Source: Nautiliaceae bacterium
GTDB lineage: Bacteria > Campylobacterota > Campylobacteria > Campylobacterales > Nautiliaceae
Length of the DNA stretch: 47,165 nt
Direction of reading: 5' to 3'
Assembly (NCBI GenBank): GCA_027036005.1
Contig: JALVTJ010000052.1
Coordinates: 31,831 to 78,995, forward strand
In this document: one piece after another, positions 32,969 through 41,699 of the stretch
Layout: every line of letters starts with the position of its first letter
How positions within the stretch are numbered: the stretch's first letter is position 1
Notes under the pieces: model-generated
Databases searched by the model: none
What the model was told of the DNA's origin: nothing
The model's input: only the letters and a program-made list of their open reading frames with translations
Program-made: the position numbers and the translations under genes

Positions 32969-34927
32969 TTAATCCTTTAAGGCAATGAATTTGCCATTTT
33001 TCTTAATATATTCTATCAAATTTTTGTATGTTTTATTATTCGAAAGTGTTTTGGCATCCCCTATTATTATCAGTTTTCTTTTTGCCCTTGTAATCGCCAC
33101 ATTCAACCGTCTGATATCGCTTAAAAACCCTATTTCCTCTTTTTCATTTGCCCTGACTAAACTCAAAATTATTATCTCTTTTTCTCTTCCTTGAAACCCG
33201 TCAACGCTTTTAACTTCCAAATCTTCACTTTTTACTTTACACTTTTCATTTTTCATTATATTTTTAATATACTCTTCGTGGTCTTTATAAGGTGTAATAA
33301 CCCCGATATATTCCTCATTTGCCCCTGCTTTTAGCAAATTTTTTATCAGTTTCACGACAAATTCTGCTTCAAGAGGATTATATTTCGAAGGGGAGCCCTT
33401 TTTGACTTTTTCCAAAAATTTACCCTTAGTATCGAAAAAAACAAGCGGAATATACCCTCCAAAACTATCATTCTCATCCATTCCCAAGTCTTTTATTGTT
33501 ATGTTTTTGATTTTTTCATATGTTTTAACTTTGCATTCGTAAAATTCGCAGCTTGGGAAATAGTTTATTTTTTCATTCATTCTATATTGAATTTCAAGCG
33601 TACGTAAAGCATTCGGATATAAAGAACCAAATCTTTCAAACATACTGATTTTTAATTTTTCATCGTTACTGAGAATAGTGGGGGGCAATTGTTTGTGATC
33701 CCCTGCAAAAATTACCTTCTTAGCCTTCAAAAAAGGAATAAGAGAGCTTGGCTCCATTGCTTGTGCGGCTTCATCGATAAAAACAACATCAAAATCCCTT
33801 CCTTCCAAAAACTCTCCTCCCGCAGCCGAATTGGTGGCAAAAACAACATCGGCACTATCTAATACATCATTCATAATCTCTTCAAAAAGCAAATTTTTTT
33901 TATCGTAAAGTTTATTTATATTTTGTTGAATCTTAATCCATTCCGCCATCTCTTTTATCCACTCGGCTTTAATCCCTCTTTTGCCTTTGTTTTCTCTTGC
34001 AAGAGTTAAAATCTCTTCGTCGCTCATTCCTCTTCTTCTGCCGGGTGTAGGTTTTTTTGTTCTTTTTTCCTGCAAATGTTTCAAATCGTCTATTTTTTTA
34101 TTGATTTTTTCTATCTCTTTATATTGTTTGTCTCTTCTGATTTTCACATCCAAAGAATATTTCATCAGATTACTCTCAATCTTGGCTGGATGCCCGATTC
34201 GAACACAATTAAAATCCTTTAATTTTTCCAAAACGTTATCAACCGCAACATTCGAATCTGCCGTAACCAGCAATTTTTTTCCGATATGTTTTTTGATAAC
34301 CTCTGCCAAAGTAGTCGTTTTTCCAGTCCCCGGAGGACCGTGAATTAAAAACATTTCAGAATTTATACATTTGCTAAGCGCTTCGTTTTGAGAAGGGTTT
34401 AAAATTTCGCTTTTTTCATTAACTTCAATAACATTAGGCTCTTTTTTTCCTAAAAGTATTTCAATTGCGTTTTCCATTTCACATTTTCTATTTTCCACTT
34501 CATCAAGCGCTTTTAGCATTCTTTTAAAAGTGATATCGTTTACAAACAAATCGAGCCTGTAAAGTTTGGAACGAAAAATCGGCTCTTTTGAATAAACTTC
34601 TATAAAATTTCTCCCAACCGCACTAACAGTGGCTTCTTGATTAAATTTTAGCGGTTCTCCTTTGCTTATTAAAACAATATCACCTACTTTTATTTGATGT
34701 TCGGGCATATTATTGCGATTAAATCTATATATTTTAAAATCCAAAAATTCCCCGATATATTTCATTCTTAATCCAAGAATAGCCCTGCCTCTTTTTTGCC
34801 TTTCAACTGCGCTTAATCTTTTAATTTCATTTAAATGAAATTCCTTTTCAGCCTTGCGTTCTTTTTCTATCAATTCCGAATAATAATTTTTATATTCTTT
34901 CGTGTCATTAAATTTTAATTTATACAA
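32969..34927 (-). CDS. IGHMBP2/Dna2-like superfamily 1 DNA/RNA helicase
   Basis: A 652-residue ATP-dependent helicase of the UPF1-like SF1B group. Visible motifs are HGPPGTGKTTTLAEV (about residues 185-199), FIDEAAQAMEPS (motif II), GDHKQLPPT (III), SVDGFQGREKE (V) and RLNVAITRAKR (VI). An N-terminal beta-barrel region with an IVLISKGEPLKF-like segment precedes them. It starts with TTG, with GGAGG five bases upstream, overlapping the comEC stop by eight bases. The peptide NEKCKVKSE before motif V is encoded by heptamer repeats, as in the UbiD protein, and lies in a surface loop by position. The cellular role is unknown. Confidence 0.87.
   Translation of the reverse strand: MYKLKFNDTKEYKNYYSELIEKERKAEKEFHLNEIKRLSAVERQKRGRAILGLRMKYIGEFLDFKIYRFNRNNMPEHQIKVGDIVLISKGEPLKFNQEATVSAVGRNFIEVYSKEPIFRSKLYRLDLFVNDITFKRMLKALDEVENRKCEMENAIEILLGKKEPNVIEVNEKSEILNPSQNEALSKCINSEMFLIHGPPGTGKTTTLAEVIKKHIGKKLLVTADSNVAVDNVLEKLKDFNCVRIGHPAKIESNLMKYSLDVKIRRDKQYKEIEKINKKIDDLKHLQEKRTKKPTPGRRRGMSDEEILTLARENKGKRGIKAEWIKEMAEWIKIQQNINKLYDKKNLLFEEIMNDVLDSADVVFATNSAAGGEFLEGRDFDVVFIDEAAQAMEPSSLIPFLKAKKVIFAGDHKQLPPTILSNDEKLKISMFERFGSLYPNALRTLEIQYRMNEKINYFPSCEFYECKVKTYEKIKNITIKDLGMDENDSFGGYIPLVFFDTKGKFLEKVKKGSPSKYNPLEAEFVVKLIKNLLKAGANEEYIGVITPYKDHEEYIKNIMKNEKCKVKSEDLEVKSVDGFQGREKEIIILSLVRANEKEEIGFLSDIRRLNVAITRAKRKLIIIGDAKTLSNNKTYKNLIEYIKKNGKFIALKD
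33224..33258. repeat. Heptamer array inside the helicase gene
   Basis: Five consecutive heptamers, TTCACTT, TTTACTT, TACACTT, TTCATTT and TTCATTA. On the coding strand they spell part of NEKCKVKSE, the same KCKVKSE peptide as the UbiD-family insert. It is in frame and does not break the helicase. Confidence 0.7.
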
Positions 34928-36104
34928 ACATTCCTCCTAAAATCAAACTAAACGCCAATATATTTATACCATAAAAAGCCCATCTTTTATAAAAAGCAAC
35001 CAAACTAAGCCCAAAAAATAAAATACCAATCCACAAAGAAATTTTATAAACATAAAAATTATCCCCCAGATGCAAATAAACTCCAAGAATATTATCTGAA
35101 ATCCCCCCTATCCCTAACAGATGCAATACAAAAGCCAAAGGATAAAAAACAATAAACAAAAGCGTTGCAAAAGGCGAGAGAAACTGATAAATATTTATAT
35201 TTCCAAAGAATATATGCGAAAAAACAAACATCATCATAAATACAAAAAAGTTCATCAAAATCGTATTTTTCAAATCGGGTTTAAAATACCTGAAAAAAAG
35301 CATAATATAAAACACCCCTGAAATACTTAAAAAAAACCCTATTGAAAAAATTTTCGCAAAAAAAATCAAAAAAGAAAAAATTATCGTCAAAAACAAAATC
35401 TTCAAAGAAAAAATATTTTGAAGATTATATGCAAACAAAAACAAAATAATCTCCATTACAAAAGCTCTGATAAGAGAAGGCGGAAATGAAGTTATATAAA
35501 GATACAAAAATTCAAGCGCAAAAACCAATATCCCCAAATCAAAAAATTTGTTTCTGTATGGAAATTTTCGATGAAAAAGATTATAAATCGGAGAAAAAAT
35601 TAAAAACAGAATAAAAGAGATAAATCCCAAATGAAATCCGCTTAAAGCAAAAAGATGGGAAATTCCGAGCGTGCTTAATTCCAACCTTGTTTTATGACTA
35701 ATTGCCTCGCCTAAAAACAATGCCTTATACAAATTAGCAAACTTTTTATCTTTATGCTGTTTTTCTATCCATTTGTCCAAAAAAGAAATGTTTTTTAATT
35801 TCAAGTCATAGCTTATTGCATAAAATTTCGTCAAAAATCCTAAAAAAGATATGTTTTTTGTCAAAATATTCAAAGATAAATTTTCATTCAATAAATCTTT
35901 GAGGTAATCTCTTGAAGTGGTATAAAAAGAAACTTCGTTATTTTTAAGTTTTAAAACATAATAATTTTTCTTTTTATACTGGTTTATAACTTTTACATTT
36001 AAATGCTTTATAGGTTTATTTATAAAATTTATATAATTTAAAAAGGATATTTGAATTCTAAAAATAAAAACTAAAAAGAAAAACAAAATAAACAGTTTTT
36101 TCAT
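34920..36104 (-). CDS. comEC: ComEC/Rec2-family DNA uptake channel (short form)
   Basis: A 394-residue membrane protein with about ten hydrophobic segments. The competence-domain signature HLFALSGFHLGF is at about residues 150-161, and KALFLGEAISHKTRLELSTLGISH precedes it. It lacks the C-terminal metallo-beta-lactamase-like domain of full-size ComEC (over 700 residues); short ComEC proteins are normal in Campylobacter relatives. It would carry single-stranded DNA across the inner membrane in transformation. The ATG at 36104 lacks a good ribosome site and follows a repeat array, so translation may be low or the start may differ. Confidence 0.82.
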   Translation of the reverse strand: MKKLFILFFFLVFIFRIQISFLNYINFINKPIKHLNVKVINQYKKKNYYVLKLKNNEVSFYTTSRDYLKDLLNENLSLNILTKNISFLGFLTKFYAISYDLKLKNISFLDKWIEKQHKDKKFANLYKALFLGEAISHKTRLELSTLGISHLFALSGFHLGFISFILFLIFSPIYNLFHRKFPYRNKFFDLGILVFALEFLYLYITSFPPSLIRAFVMEIILFLFAYNLQNIFSLKILFLTIIFSFLIFFAKIFSIGFFLSISGVFYIMLFFRYFKPDLKNTILMNFFVFMMMFVFSHIFFGNINIYQFLSPFATLLFIVFYPLAFVLHLLGIGGISDNILGVYLHLGDNFYVYKISLWIGILFFGLSLVAFYKRWAFYGINILAFSLILGGMFV

Positions 36105-36115
36105 AGCGTTAATTA

Positions 36116-36178
36116 GTATATTGGTCTATTTGTATATTTGTATATTGGGAATTTTCCATTCTCTATTTTCCATTCTCC
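36116..36178. repeat. Octamer and heptamer arrays between comEC and dnaB
   Basis: Four octamers GTATATTG / GTCTATTT / GTATATTT / GTATATTG (36116-36147) are followed by four heptamers ATTTTCC / ATTCTCT / ATTTTCC / ATTCTCC (36151-36178). The array ends one base before the dnaB stop codon and fills most of the gap before comEC. Confidence 0.75.
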
Positions 36179-36179
36179 A

Positions 36180-37583
36180 TTAATTTATATCAGGAATTTC
36201 TATCCGGGTTTCGGTAGGCTCAATTTCTTTAACCTCTCCGACTTTGTCGGTAAAGAGCGTATATTTTTTATGAAAAAGCATCTCGACTGTTCCGGTTGGT
36301 CCGTTTCTTTGCTTTCCTATAATAATTTCGGCTTCTTCTACTTCTTTTTCTTTAAATTCCACAAACTCTTTTTTGCCTTTTTCAAGCGCTTCTTTTTGTT
36401 TTTGTTTGGCTTCCATCGCTTTATAGACATCATCTCTGTATATAAACATAATCACATCCGCATCCTGCTCAATCGCTCCCGATTCTCTCAAATCGCTCAA
36501 CATCGGTCTTTTGTTTGGTCTGCTTTCAAGCGCTCTGTTTAATTGCGAAAGCGCAATAATCGGAATTTGAAGTTCTCTTGCCAAAAGTTTAAGACTTCTG
36601 CTTATCTCCGCAATAGCCAAATGCCTCTCTTTCAAATCGGAATTAATAAGTTGCAAATAATCCACTATGGCAAGCGATAAATTCGGATTTTGCGCTTTTA
36701 ATTTTCTAAGTTTCGCTCTTATGGTATGAATATTAATATTTCCTTCATCATCTACAAAAAGAGGTTTTTCGGCAAGCTCGTCGCTAATTGCGGTAAGTTT
36801 GCTCCATTCATTTTCACTTAAATTTCCCCTTCTGATATCCTGCAAAGGAATTCTACCGGCAGCGCTCAACATCCTAAGCATAAGTTGCTCAGCAGGCATT
36901 TCAAGTGAGAATATGGCTACACTTTTATCTTGTTTCAAGGAGTTCAAAGCCAGATTAAGTGCAAATGCGGTTTTCCCCATACTCGGCCTTGCTGCAATTA
37001 TTATCAAATCCCCTTCACCAAATCCGCTTGTAATTCTGTTTAGTTCTATAAATCCGCTATCAAGCCCCGTTACGATTTTATTTTTTTTGGCGGCCTGTTT
37101 TTTAATAAATTCAAGCGTATTTTTAACAACAATCAAAGAATTTTTAAAATCGCCCGTTAAATTAGAAGTTGCAATGGAAAAAAGCCTGCTTTGAATTTCT
37201 TCGACTTCTTCAACGGCTTTTTTATCACCCTCCAAAACTATTTTTTTAATCTCGTTCGAAAGATGAATAAGCTCTCTTTTTGTTGAAAGGTCTTTTAGCT
37301 CTTTTGCATAAATTTCGACCGTTTCAATCGGCGCCGTTCCCAAAATTTCCAAAAACAGCTCTTCATCGTATCTGTTTTTCTTTTTTAAGGCGTCTTTTAA
37401 AAAAATTTCATCTATCGGCACGTCTTTTTTATAAAGTTCCTCCATCGTTTCAAACAAAACCTGATGAAAAGGATGATAAAAATCCTTAGGTTTTAGAATC
37501 GAGGCAATTTCTTCATATACTTTTCCGTCAAAAAATATTGCGCTTAATATTCCTCTTTCGATATCCAAATTATATAAATCCAA
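36180..37583 (-). CDS. dnaB: Replicative DNA helicase DnaB
   Basis: The hexameric 5'-3' helicase of the replisome, 467 residues. An N-terminal dimerisation domain (about 1-110) starts LYNLDIERGILSAIF. A RecA-like domain follows with the Walker A GEGDLIIIAARPSMGKTA near residue 190 and Walker B LAIVDYLQL near 303; GGFSLEMP-type SLEMPAEQLM and LRESGAIEQDAD are also typical. No intein is present. The start is TTG, six bases after AAAGGTGA; no ATG gives a complete N-terminal domain. A short repeat array directly abuts its stop codon. Confidence 0.95.
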   Translation of the reverse strand: MDLYNLDIERGILSAIFFDGKVYEEIASILKPKDFYHPFHQVLFETMEELYKKDVPIDEIFLKDALKKKNRYDEELFLEILGTAPIETVEIYAKELKDLSTKRELIHLSNEIKKIVLEGDKKAVEEVEEIQSRLFSIATSNLTGDFKNSLIVVKNTLEFIKKQAAKKNKIVTGLDSGFIELNRITSGFGEGDLIIIAARPSMGKTAFALNLALNSLKQDKSVAIFSLEMPAEQLMLRMLSAAGRIPLQDIRRGNLSENEWSKLTAISDELAEKPLFVDDEGNINIHTIRAKLRKLKAQNPNLSLAIVDYLQLINSDLKERHLAIAEISRSLKLLARELQIPIIALSQLNRALESRPNKRPMLSDLRESGAIEQDADVIMFIYRDDVYKAMEAKQKQKEALEKGKKEFVEFKEKEVEEAEIIIGKQRNGPTGTVEMLFHKKYTLFTDKVGEVKEIEPTETRIEIPDIN

Positions 37584-37624
37584 TTTTTCACCTTTATGTT
37601 AAAATTACATATCAAGGAGTTATT

Positions 37625-37867
37625 ATGATAATAAAAATCACGTTTCCGTTTAAAAATTCAATTAACAAAATCGAAACAAAAAACATCTACATACAAACCG
37701 ATGACAAAAAACTGATCAACGATTTGTTAGAAACAAAAAACCCAATCGATATAGGTATTATTTTATCTGAAAATGAAAATAAATTCAAAATTACAAATCC
37801 TCAAAAAGAGGATAAAAAAATAATCATAGAAGATATAATAGCCAACCCTGATTTAAGGTTTTTTTAA
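37625..37867 (+). CDS. Small hypothetical protein
   Basis: An 80-residue protein I do not recognise. It is rich in Lys, Ile and Asn, has no membrane segment, and reads as alternating short strands (IIKITFPFKNS, KNIYIQTDD) then a loop and ADPDLRFF-like end (ANPDLRFF). The ATG is backed by AAGGAG five bases upstream, which favours a real gene over the longer frame starting at 37538. It diverges from dnaB and its last 15 bases overlap the convergent membrane-protein gene. Confidence 0.6.
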   Translation: MIIKITFPFKNSINKIETKNIYIQTDDKKLINDLLETKNPIDIGIILSENENKFKITNPQKEDKKIIIEDIIANPDLRFF

Positions 37868-38143
37868 TATATGTTCATTTAAAGCTTTCAAAACTTCTCT
37901 TATATCCTGACTTTCAAGAAGGGTTTTAAGTTTTGTTCTTTTTTTCTTAGGAAGTGAACGGATAATTTTTTTTATTTCCTCTTCATTCAAAGCGTTTTTA
38001 ATTTTTTCAATCTCTTCTTCACCGATTATTTTTATCAATTTTTCTTTTGTAACTTTATTCGGAATTAGAATTAAAATCATAAAAATAAATGCCAAAGAAA
38101 AAATCATTATCCCTACACCGTAAATTAACATTGACGCACTCAT
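37853..38143 (-). CDS. Small membrane-anchored hypothetical protein
   Basis: A 96-residue protein with one N-terminal membrane helix (about residues 5-28, LIYGVGIMIFSLAFIFMILILI) followed by a charged Lys/Glu-rich helical domain, KEKLIKIIGEEEIEKIKN and RTKLKTLLESQDIREVL. It has no recognised family. It sits one base after ispG, with AAAGGAG before the ATG, so it is co-transcribed with ispG and tlyA; functional relation is not shown. Confidence 0.6.
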   Translation of the reverse strand: MSASMLIYGVGIMIFSLAFIFMILILIPNKVTKEKLIKIIGEEEIEKIKNALNEEEIKKIIRSLPKKKRTKLKTLLESQDIREVLKALNEHILKKP

Positions 38144-38144
38144 G

Positions 38145-39200
38145 TTACTCCTTTGCCTCCTTTTTCACTTCTTTCAAAAATCTATCTAATAATTCGCCCT
38201 CGGGATATTTTCCTAAAATTTCCCCTTTTTTGATTATAAGCCCGTATCCTTTCCCGCAGGCTATTGCCACATCCGCTTCTTTCGCTTCGCCTATTGCGTT
38301 TACTACACATCCCATAACGGCAAGGTTAAGAGGTTTTTTAATATCTTTCGTGGCTTTTTCAACGGCAGCCACGATAGGAGGCAAATCAACTTCTATCCTC
38401 CCGCAAGTAGGACAAGAAATTATATTAACGCCTTCTTCAATAAGACCTAAATCTTTAAGAATAGCTTTCCCCACTCTAATCTCTTCTTCAAGTTCTCCTG
38501 TGATAGAGACTCTAAGAGTATCTCCGATTCCTTCCAACAATAACGCTCCAAAAGCCGCAGCAGATTTAATTGTCGCATGAAATTTCGTTCCGGCTTCCGT
38601 AACTCCGAGATGAAAAGGATAATCAACAAGTGCTCTTAACATTCTATATGCTTCGACAGTTCTAATAACATCACTTGCCTTTAAAGACACTTTAATATCA
38701 AAAAAGTCCAAATCTTCCAAAAATTTAATGTGCCACAAAGCCGATTCAACCATTGCCTTAGGGGTTTGCCCGTATTTTTTTTCAAGATGTTCTTCCAAAC
38801 TTCCTGCATTTACTCCTATTCTAATTGGCAAATTCCGCTCTTTACAAGCCTTAACAATTTCTTTAATTCTTTTCTTTCCACCGATATTACCTGGATTTAT
38901 CCTTAAAGCATCCACATATTCCGCAGCTTTAAGACCGAGTTTATAATTAAAATGAATATCGGCAATTATTGGAAGCGGGGATTTAGAAACTATCTCTTTT
39001 AGTGCGTTCGCATCTCCTTCATCAAGCACGGCCACTCTGACCAGATCCGCTCCTGCGAAATAGAGTCTGTTTATTTGTTCAAGAGTAGATTTTATATCTT
39101 TTGTTTTTGAATATGTCATAGATTGAACGCTTATAGGGGCACCTCCCCCTATTTCAACATCCCTTATTTTTATTTTTCTTGTTGGATATCTATTAATCAA
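38145..39200 (-). CDS. ispG: 4-hydroxy-3-methylbut-2-en-1-yl diphosphate synthase IspG
   Basis: The [4Fe-4S] enzyme of the MEP isoprenoid pathway that converts MEcPP to HMBPP using a ferredoxin/flavodoxin. It is 351 residues, the usual bacterial length without the plant-type insertion. The TIM-barrel half includes [12 protein letters not shown] near residue 18. The C-terminal cluster ligands are ISCPTCGR and [11 protein letters not shown], with the final glutamate as the fourth ligand. It starts with TTG, with AAGGAG five bases upstream, and overlaps the tlyA stop by eight bases. Confidence 0.95.
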   Translation of the reverse strand: MINRYPTRKIKIRDVEIGGGAPISVQSMTYSKTKDIKSTLEQINRLYFAGADLVRVAVLDEGDANALKEIVSKSPLPIIADIHFNYKLGLKAAEYVDALRINPGNIGGKKRIKEIVKACKERNLPIRIGVNAGSLEEHLEKKYGQTPKAMVESALWHIKFLEDLDFFDIKVSLKASDVIRTVEAYRMLRALVDYPFHLGVTEAGTKFHATIKSAAAFGALLLEGIGDTLRVSITGELEEEIRVGKAILKDLGLIEEGVNIISCPTCGRIEVDLPPIVAAVEKATKDIKKPLNLAVMGCVVNAIGEAKEADVAIACGKGYGLIIKKGEILGKYPEGELLDRFLKEVKKEAKE

Positions 39201-39897
39201 ATTTTCTCCTTAAATGATAAATATATTCCTTGTTTCCTTCCTTACCTTTAATGTTTGATTCTTCACTTCTTAAAATTTTATAATTTTTACTTGCATAGTT
39301 TTCAAAATTTTCTCTGGCTTTCTCAATAGCTTCTTTATCAATTACAACGCCTCTTTTATCTCTTTTTACATCTTTTCCAACTTCAAACTGAGGCTTGAAA
39401 AGCAAAATCATTTCATCACTAAGCATTGAGAGTTTATCAAAAATTTTAAGCAGTGAAATAAAACTTACATCGCTTACTAATATATCAAATTTAGCGCTGT
39501 ATTCAAAATTCCTGATATCCGTATTTTCATAAACTTCTACTTTTGGATTTTGTCTGATTTTTGGATGTAATTGCTCAGTCCCTACATCAACACAAACAAC
39601 TTTTTTAGCTCCTTTTTCAAGTGCCACTTCGCTAAATCCCCCAGTTGAACTTCCAACATCAATAATATTTTTATTTTCAAACGAAATATTGTATTTATCA
39701 AGATAACTTTTAAGCTTCCATGCCCCTCTGCTTACATAAATTTTTTCCAAAATCTCTATTGATGGATTTTTAACGTTTAATGAAGGTTTCGTTTCTATTT
39801 TTCCGTCAACTTTAATTTTTTTGCTTTTTATCAATTCCTTCGCTTTATTCCTACTCTCTACAAATTTATTTTTTACTAAAAATTCATCCAATCTCAT
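39193..39897 (-). CDS. tlyA: TlyA-family rRNA 2'-O-methyltransferase / hemolysin-like protein
   Basis: A 234-residue protein: an N-terminal S4 RNA-binding domain ([23 protein letters not shown]) followed by an FtsJ-like SAM methyltransferase core ([21 protein letters not shown] near residue 78). TlyA proteins methylate 16S and 23S rRNA ribose; Campylobacter relatives lack the C1409 activity in some cases. It precedes ispG with an eight-base overlap. The start has only a weak ribosome site (AAGCGAT). Confidence 0.9.
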   Translation of the reverse strand: MRLDEFLVKNKFVESRNKAKELIKSKKIKVDGKIETKPSLNVKNPSIEILEKIYVSRGAWKLKSYLDKYNISFENKNIIDVGSSTGGFSEVALEKGAKKVVCVDVGTEQLHPKIRQNPKVEVYENTDIRNFEYSAKFDILVSDVSFISLLKIFDKLSMLSDEMILLFKPQFEVGKDVKRDKRGVVIDKEAIEKARENFENYASKNYKILRSEESNIKGKEGNKEYIYHLRRKFD

Positions 39898-39969
39898 TAA
39901 ATCGCTTTTTTTAAAATTTTATCATTTTTCTTATTTTTTTACTATTATTATGTTTTTAAATATTTTTAC

Positions 39970-39997
39970 TTGTCTTAAATTATTTTTATGATATAAT
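39970..39997 (+). promoter_or_regulatory. Promoter of the 33-residue peptide gene
   Basis: TTGTCT (39970-39975), a 16-base spacer and TATAAT (39992-39997), 25 bases before the ATG at 40022. AAAAAAGGAG follows. The combination is near consensus. Confidence 0.6.
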
Positions 39998-40021
39998 ATC
40001 CAAAACAAAAAAGGAGAGAAA

Positions 40022-40123
40022 ATGGGTTTTAGCGGATTTGTAGCGGTATTGTTTTGTGTTATAGCAGCAGGAGTTATGCTTTATTTGGCTGTTGATGCTA
40101 TTAAAAAATCACCTTTAAATTAA
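40022..40123 (+). CDS. Small single-pass membrane peptide (33 residues)
   Basis: An ATG with an excellent AAAAAGGAG ribosome site and a near-consensus promoter opens a 33-codon frame ending TAA. The peptide has one hydrophobic helix (about residues 4-23, GFVAVLFCVIAAGVMLYLAV) and a short basic tail (AIKKSPLN). No family is recognised; small membrane peptides of this kind often regulate a larger membrane protein. It diverges from tlyA and its stop codon overlaps the convergent gpsA stop by three to four bases. The signals make it more convincing than its length suggests. Confidence 0.65.
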   Translation: MGFSGFVAVLFCVIAAGVMLYLAVDAIKKSPLN

Positions 40124-41007
40124 GAAAGTAAATCTTTTAAACTTTCTTTTACTTTTTTATATTCATAAATTATTTTATAAACTTCCGTAGCAATAGGTGT
40201 ATAAATACTTTCTTTTCGAGATATATTAAAAATTGCTTTTGTCGTCCAAACACCTTCGGCCACTTCACCGAGTTCTGTTAATATATCATTAAGCATTTTT
40301 CCCTTGGCAAGATTAAGCCCGACTCTGAAATTCCTACTCATTGTGGAATTTGCTGTCAAAAAAAGATCCCCACTTCCCGCAACACCTAAAAAAGTCTCTT
40401 TTTTTGCTCCGAAATATTCTCCGAATCTTGCCATTTCAACCAGCCCCCTTGAAATTAAAGCGGCTTTTGCATTTTCACCAAGATTAAGTCCTTCACAAAT
40501 CCCCGCCGCAATTGCAATTACATTTTTATAAGCACCCGCAACTTCAACTCCGATTACATCATTATCCGTATAAATTTTAATAAATTTTGGGAAGAAAGAA
40601 GCGAATTCTTTTGCAAGTTTTAAATTTTCGGAAGCGATTACAAGGGCGGTTGGTTTATATTGCATAACTTCTTTTGCAAACGAAGGACCCGAAAGAAAAG
40701 CAAGATTTTTTTTATCAACATACTTTTCAAAAAGTTCGTTTAAAAATTTACATTCCTTATTATCAATTCCTTTACTTGCTATGAGTATTTTTTTGTTTTT
40801 TAAATTTTTGTAATTTTTTTCCAAAAATTCATTAATTGCCTGAGAAGCGATAACAATTATAATATATTCTCTTTTAAAAGCTTCTTCAATCGTTACAAAA
40901 TTTCTTATTTTTCTTTTTTTTCTTGAAGTAATGACAACATTGTTTTTTAAGCTTAAAGCTTTAAACAAAGCACTTCCCCATGCACCAGAGCCAATAATTC
41001 CAATCAT
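40120..41007 (-). CDS. gpsA: Glycerol-3-phosphate dehydrogenase [NAD(P)+]
   Basis: Makes sn-glycerol-3-phosphate from dihydroxyacetone phosphate for phospholipid synthesis. It is 295 residues, slightly short for the family. The nucleotide motif GIIGSGAWGSAL is at residues 3-14. AFLSGPSFAKEV near residue 103 and VEVAGAYKNVIAIAAGICEGLNLG near residue 153, with the catalytic lysine in AYKN, are conserved. The ATG overlaps the TrkA-like stop by four bases, with AAGGATG upstream. It converges on the small peptide gene. Confidence 0.94.
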   Translation of the reverse strand: MIGIIGSGAWGSALFKALSLKNNVVITSRKKRKIRNFVTIEEAFKREYIIIVIASQAINEFLEKNYKNLKNKKILIASKGIDNKECKFLNELFEKYVDKKNLAFLSGPSFAKEVMQYKPTALVIASENLKLAKEFASFFPKFIKIYTDNDVIGVEVAGAYKNVIAIAAGICEGLNLGENAKAALISRGLVEMARFGEYFGAKKETFLGVAGSGDLFLTANSTMSRNFRVGLNLAKGKMLNDILTELGEVAEGVWTTKAIFNISRKESIYTPIATEVYKIIYEYKKVKESLKDLLS

Positions 41008-41699
41008 TTCTGCATCCTTGCAAAAAAACTCAAATCTTCTTTAAACTGTTCTATATCGAAAATATCTCCCACTACAATTAAAATATCCCCATAATCCAAT
41101 TTGTGATTCAATCCTTTTGTTACAAACTGAACATTTTCGCCCATTTCTTTATCCACTACGGCAATTATTAAAATATTATAATTTTTTGAAATTTCTTTAT
41201 CAACATCTCTTATATATTTTCCATCCAAAAATGAATTTTTAGGAATTTCTATTTCTGCAAAAGAGAGTGTATTATCTTCAAATACAATTTCTTCTATAAT
41301 TTTTAGCGTCAAAGGTTTTTGAAGTATAGTCATAATCCTATTTGCACTTACTTCATAAGGGTTTATAATTTTATCAACTCCTGCAAGTCTGTATTTAAAT
41401 TCGTTTCCTTTTTCTGAAACTTTCGAAATTAGTTCTCTGTTTGGAAAAAGTTCTTTTAAACTTAAACATAAAAAAAGATTTTTATCTTCGTTTTTAAGCG
41501 TTGCAATTGCCAAATCAAACTCTTCCAAATTTTTAAGTTCGTCATCATTTATATCCATAAATTTTATTACATCATATAATTTATCTTTTGCCCTTTGCTC
41601 TTCTTCCGAATTGAAAACTACGACTTTTATATCTTTTTTTTCAATAACTTTTGCTATTTTTTCGCCGTAATCGTCAAATCCGAAAAGCACTATTTTCAT
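41004..41699 (-). CDS. TrkA-type NAD-binding / RCK protein
   Basis: A 231-residue protein with an N-terminal RCK/TrkA-N Rossmann domain (VLFGFDDYGEKIAKVIEKK near residue 4) and a TrkA-C domain from about residue 145 to the end. There are no membrane segments, so it is a soluble regulatory subunit. Its gene overlaps the K+ channel gene by four bases (ATGA), so the two products are probably made together and may assemble. It shares with the channel the SANRIMTIL-like helix and the FEIEI/PKNSFLDGKYI-type C-terminal pattern. Confidence 0.8.
   Translation of the reverse strand: MKIVLFGFDDYGEKIAKVIEKKDIKVVVFNSEEEQRAKDKLYDVIKFMDINDDELKNLEEFDLAIATLKNEDKNLFLCLSLKELFPNRELISKVSEKGNEFKYRLAGVDKIINPYEVSANRIMTILQKPLTLKIIEEIVFEDNTLSFAEIEIPKNSFLDGKYIRDVDKEISKNYNILIIAVVDKEMGENVQFVTKGLNHKLDYGDILIVVGDIFDIEQFKEDLSFFARMQK

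Noticed and set aside
37538-37624. Longer N-terminus of the 80-residue protein starting inside dnaB
   Set aside because: The internal ATG has an AAGGAG at the right distance, and the extension would lie over the dnaB start with no ribosome site of its own.
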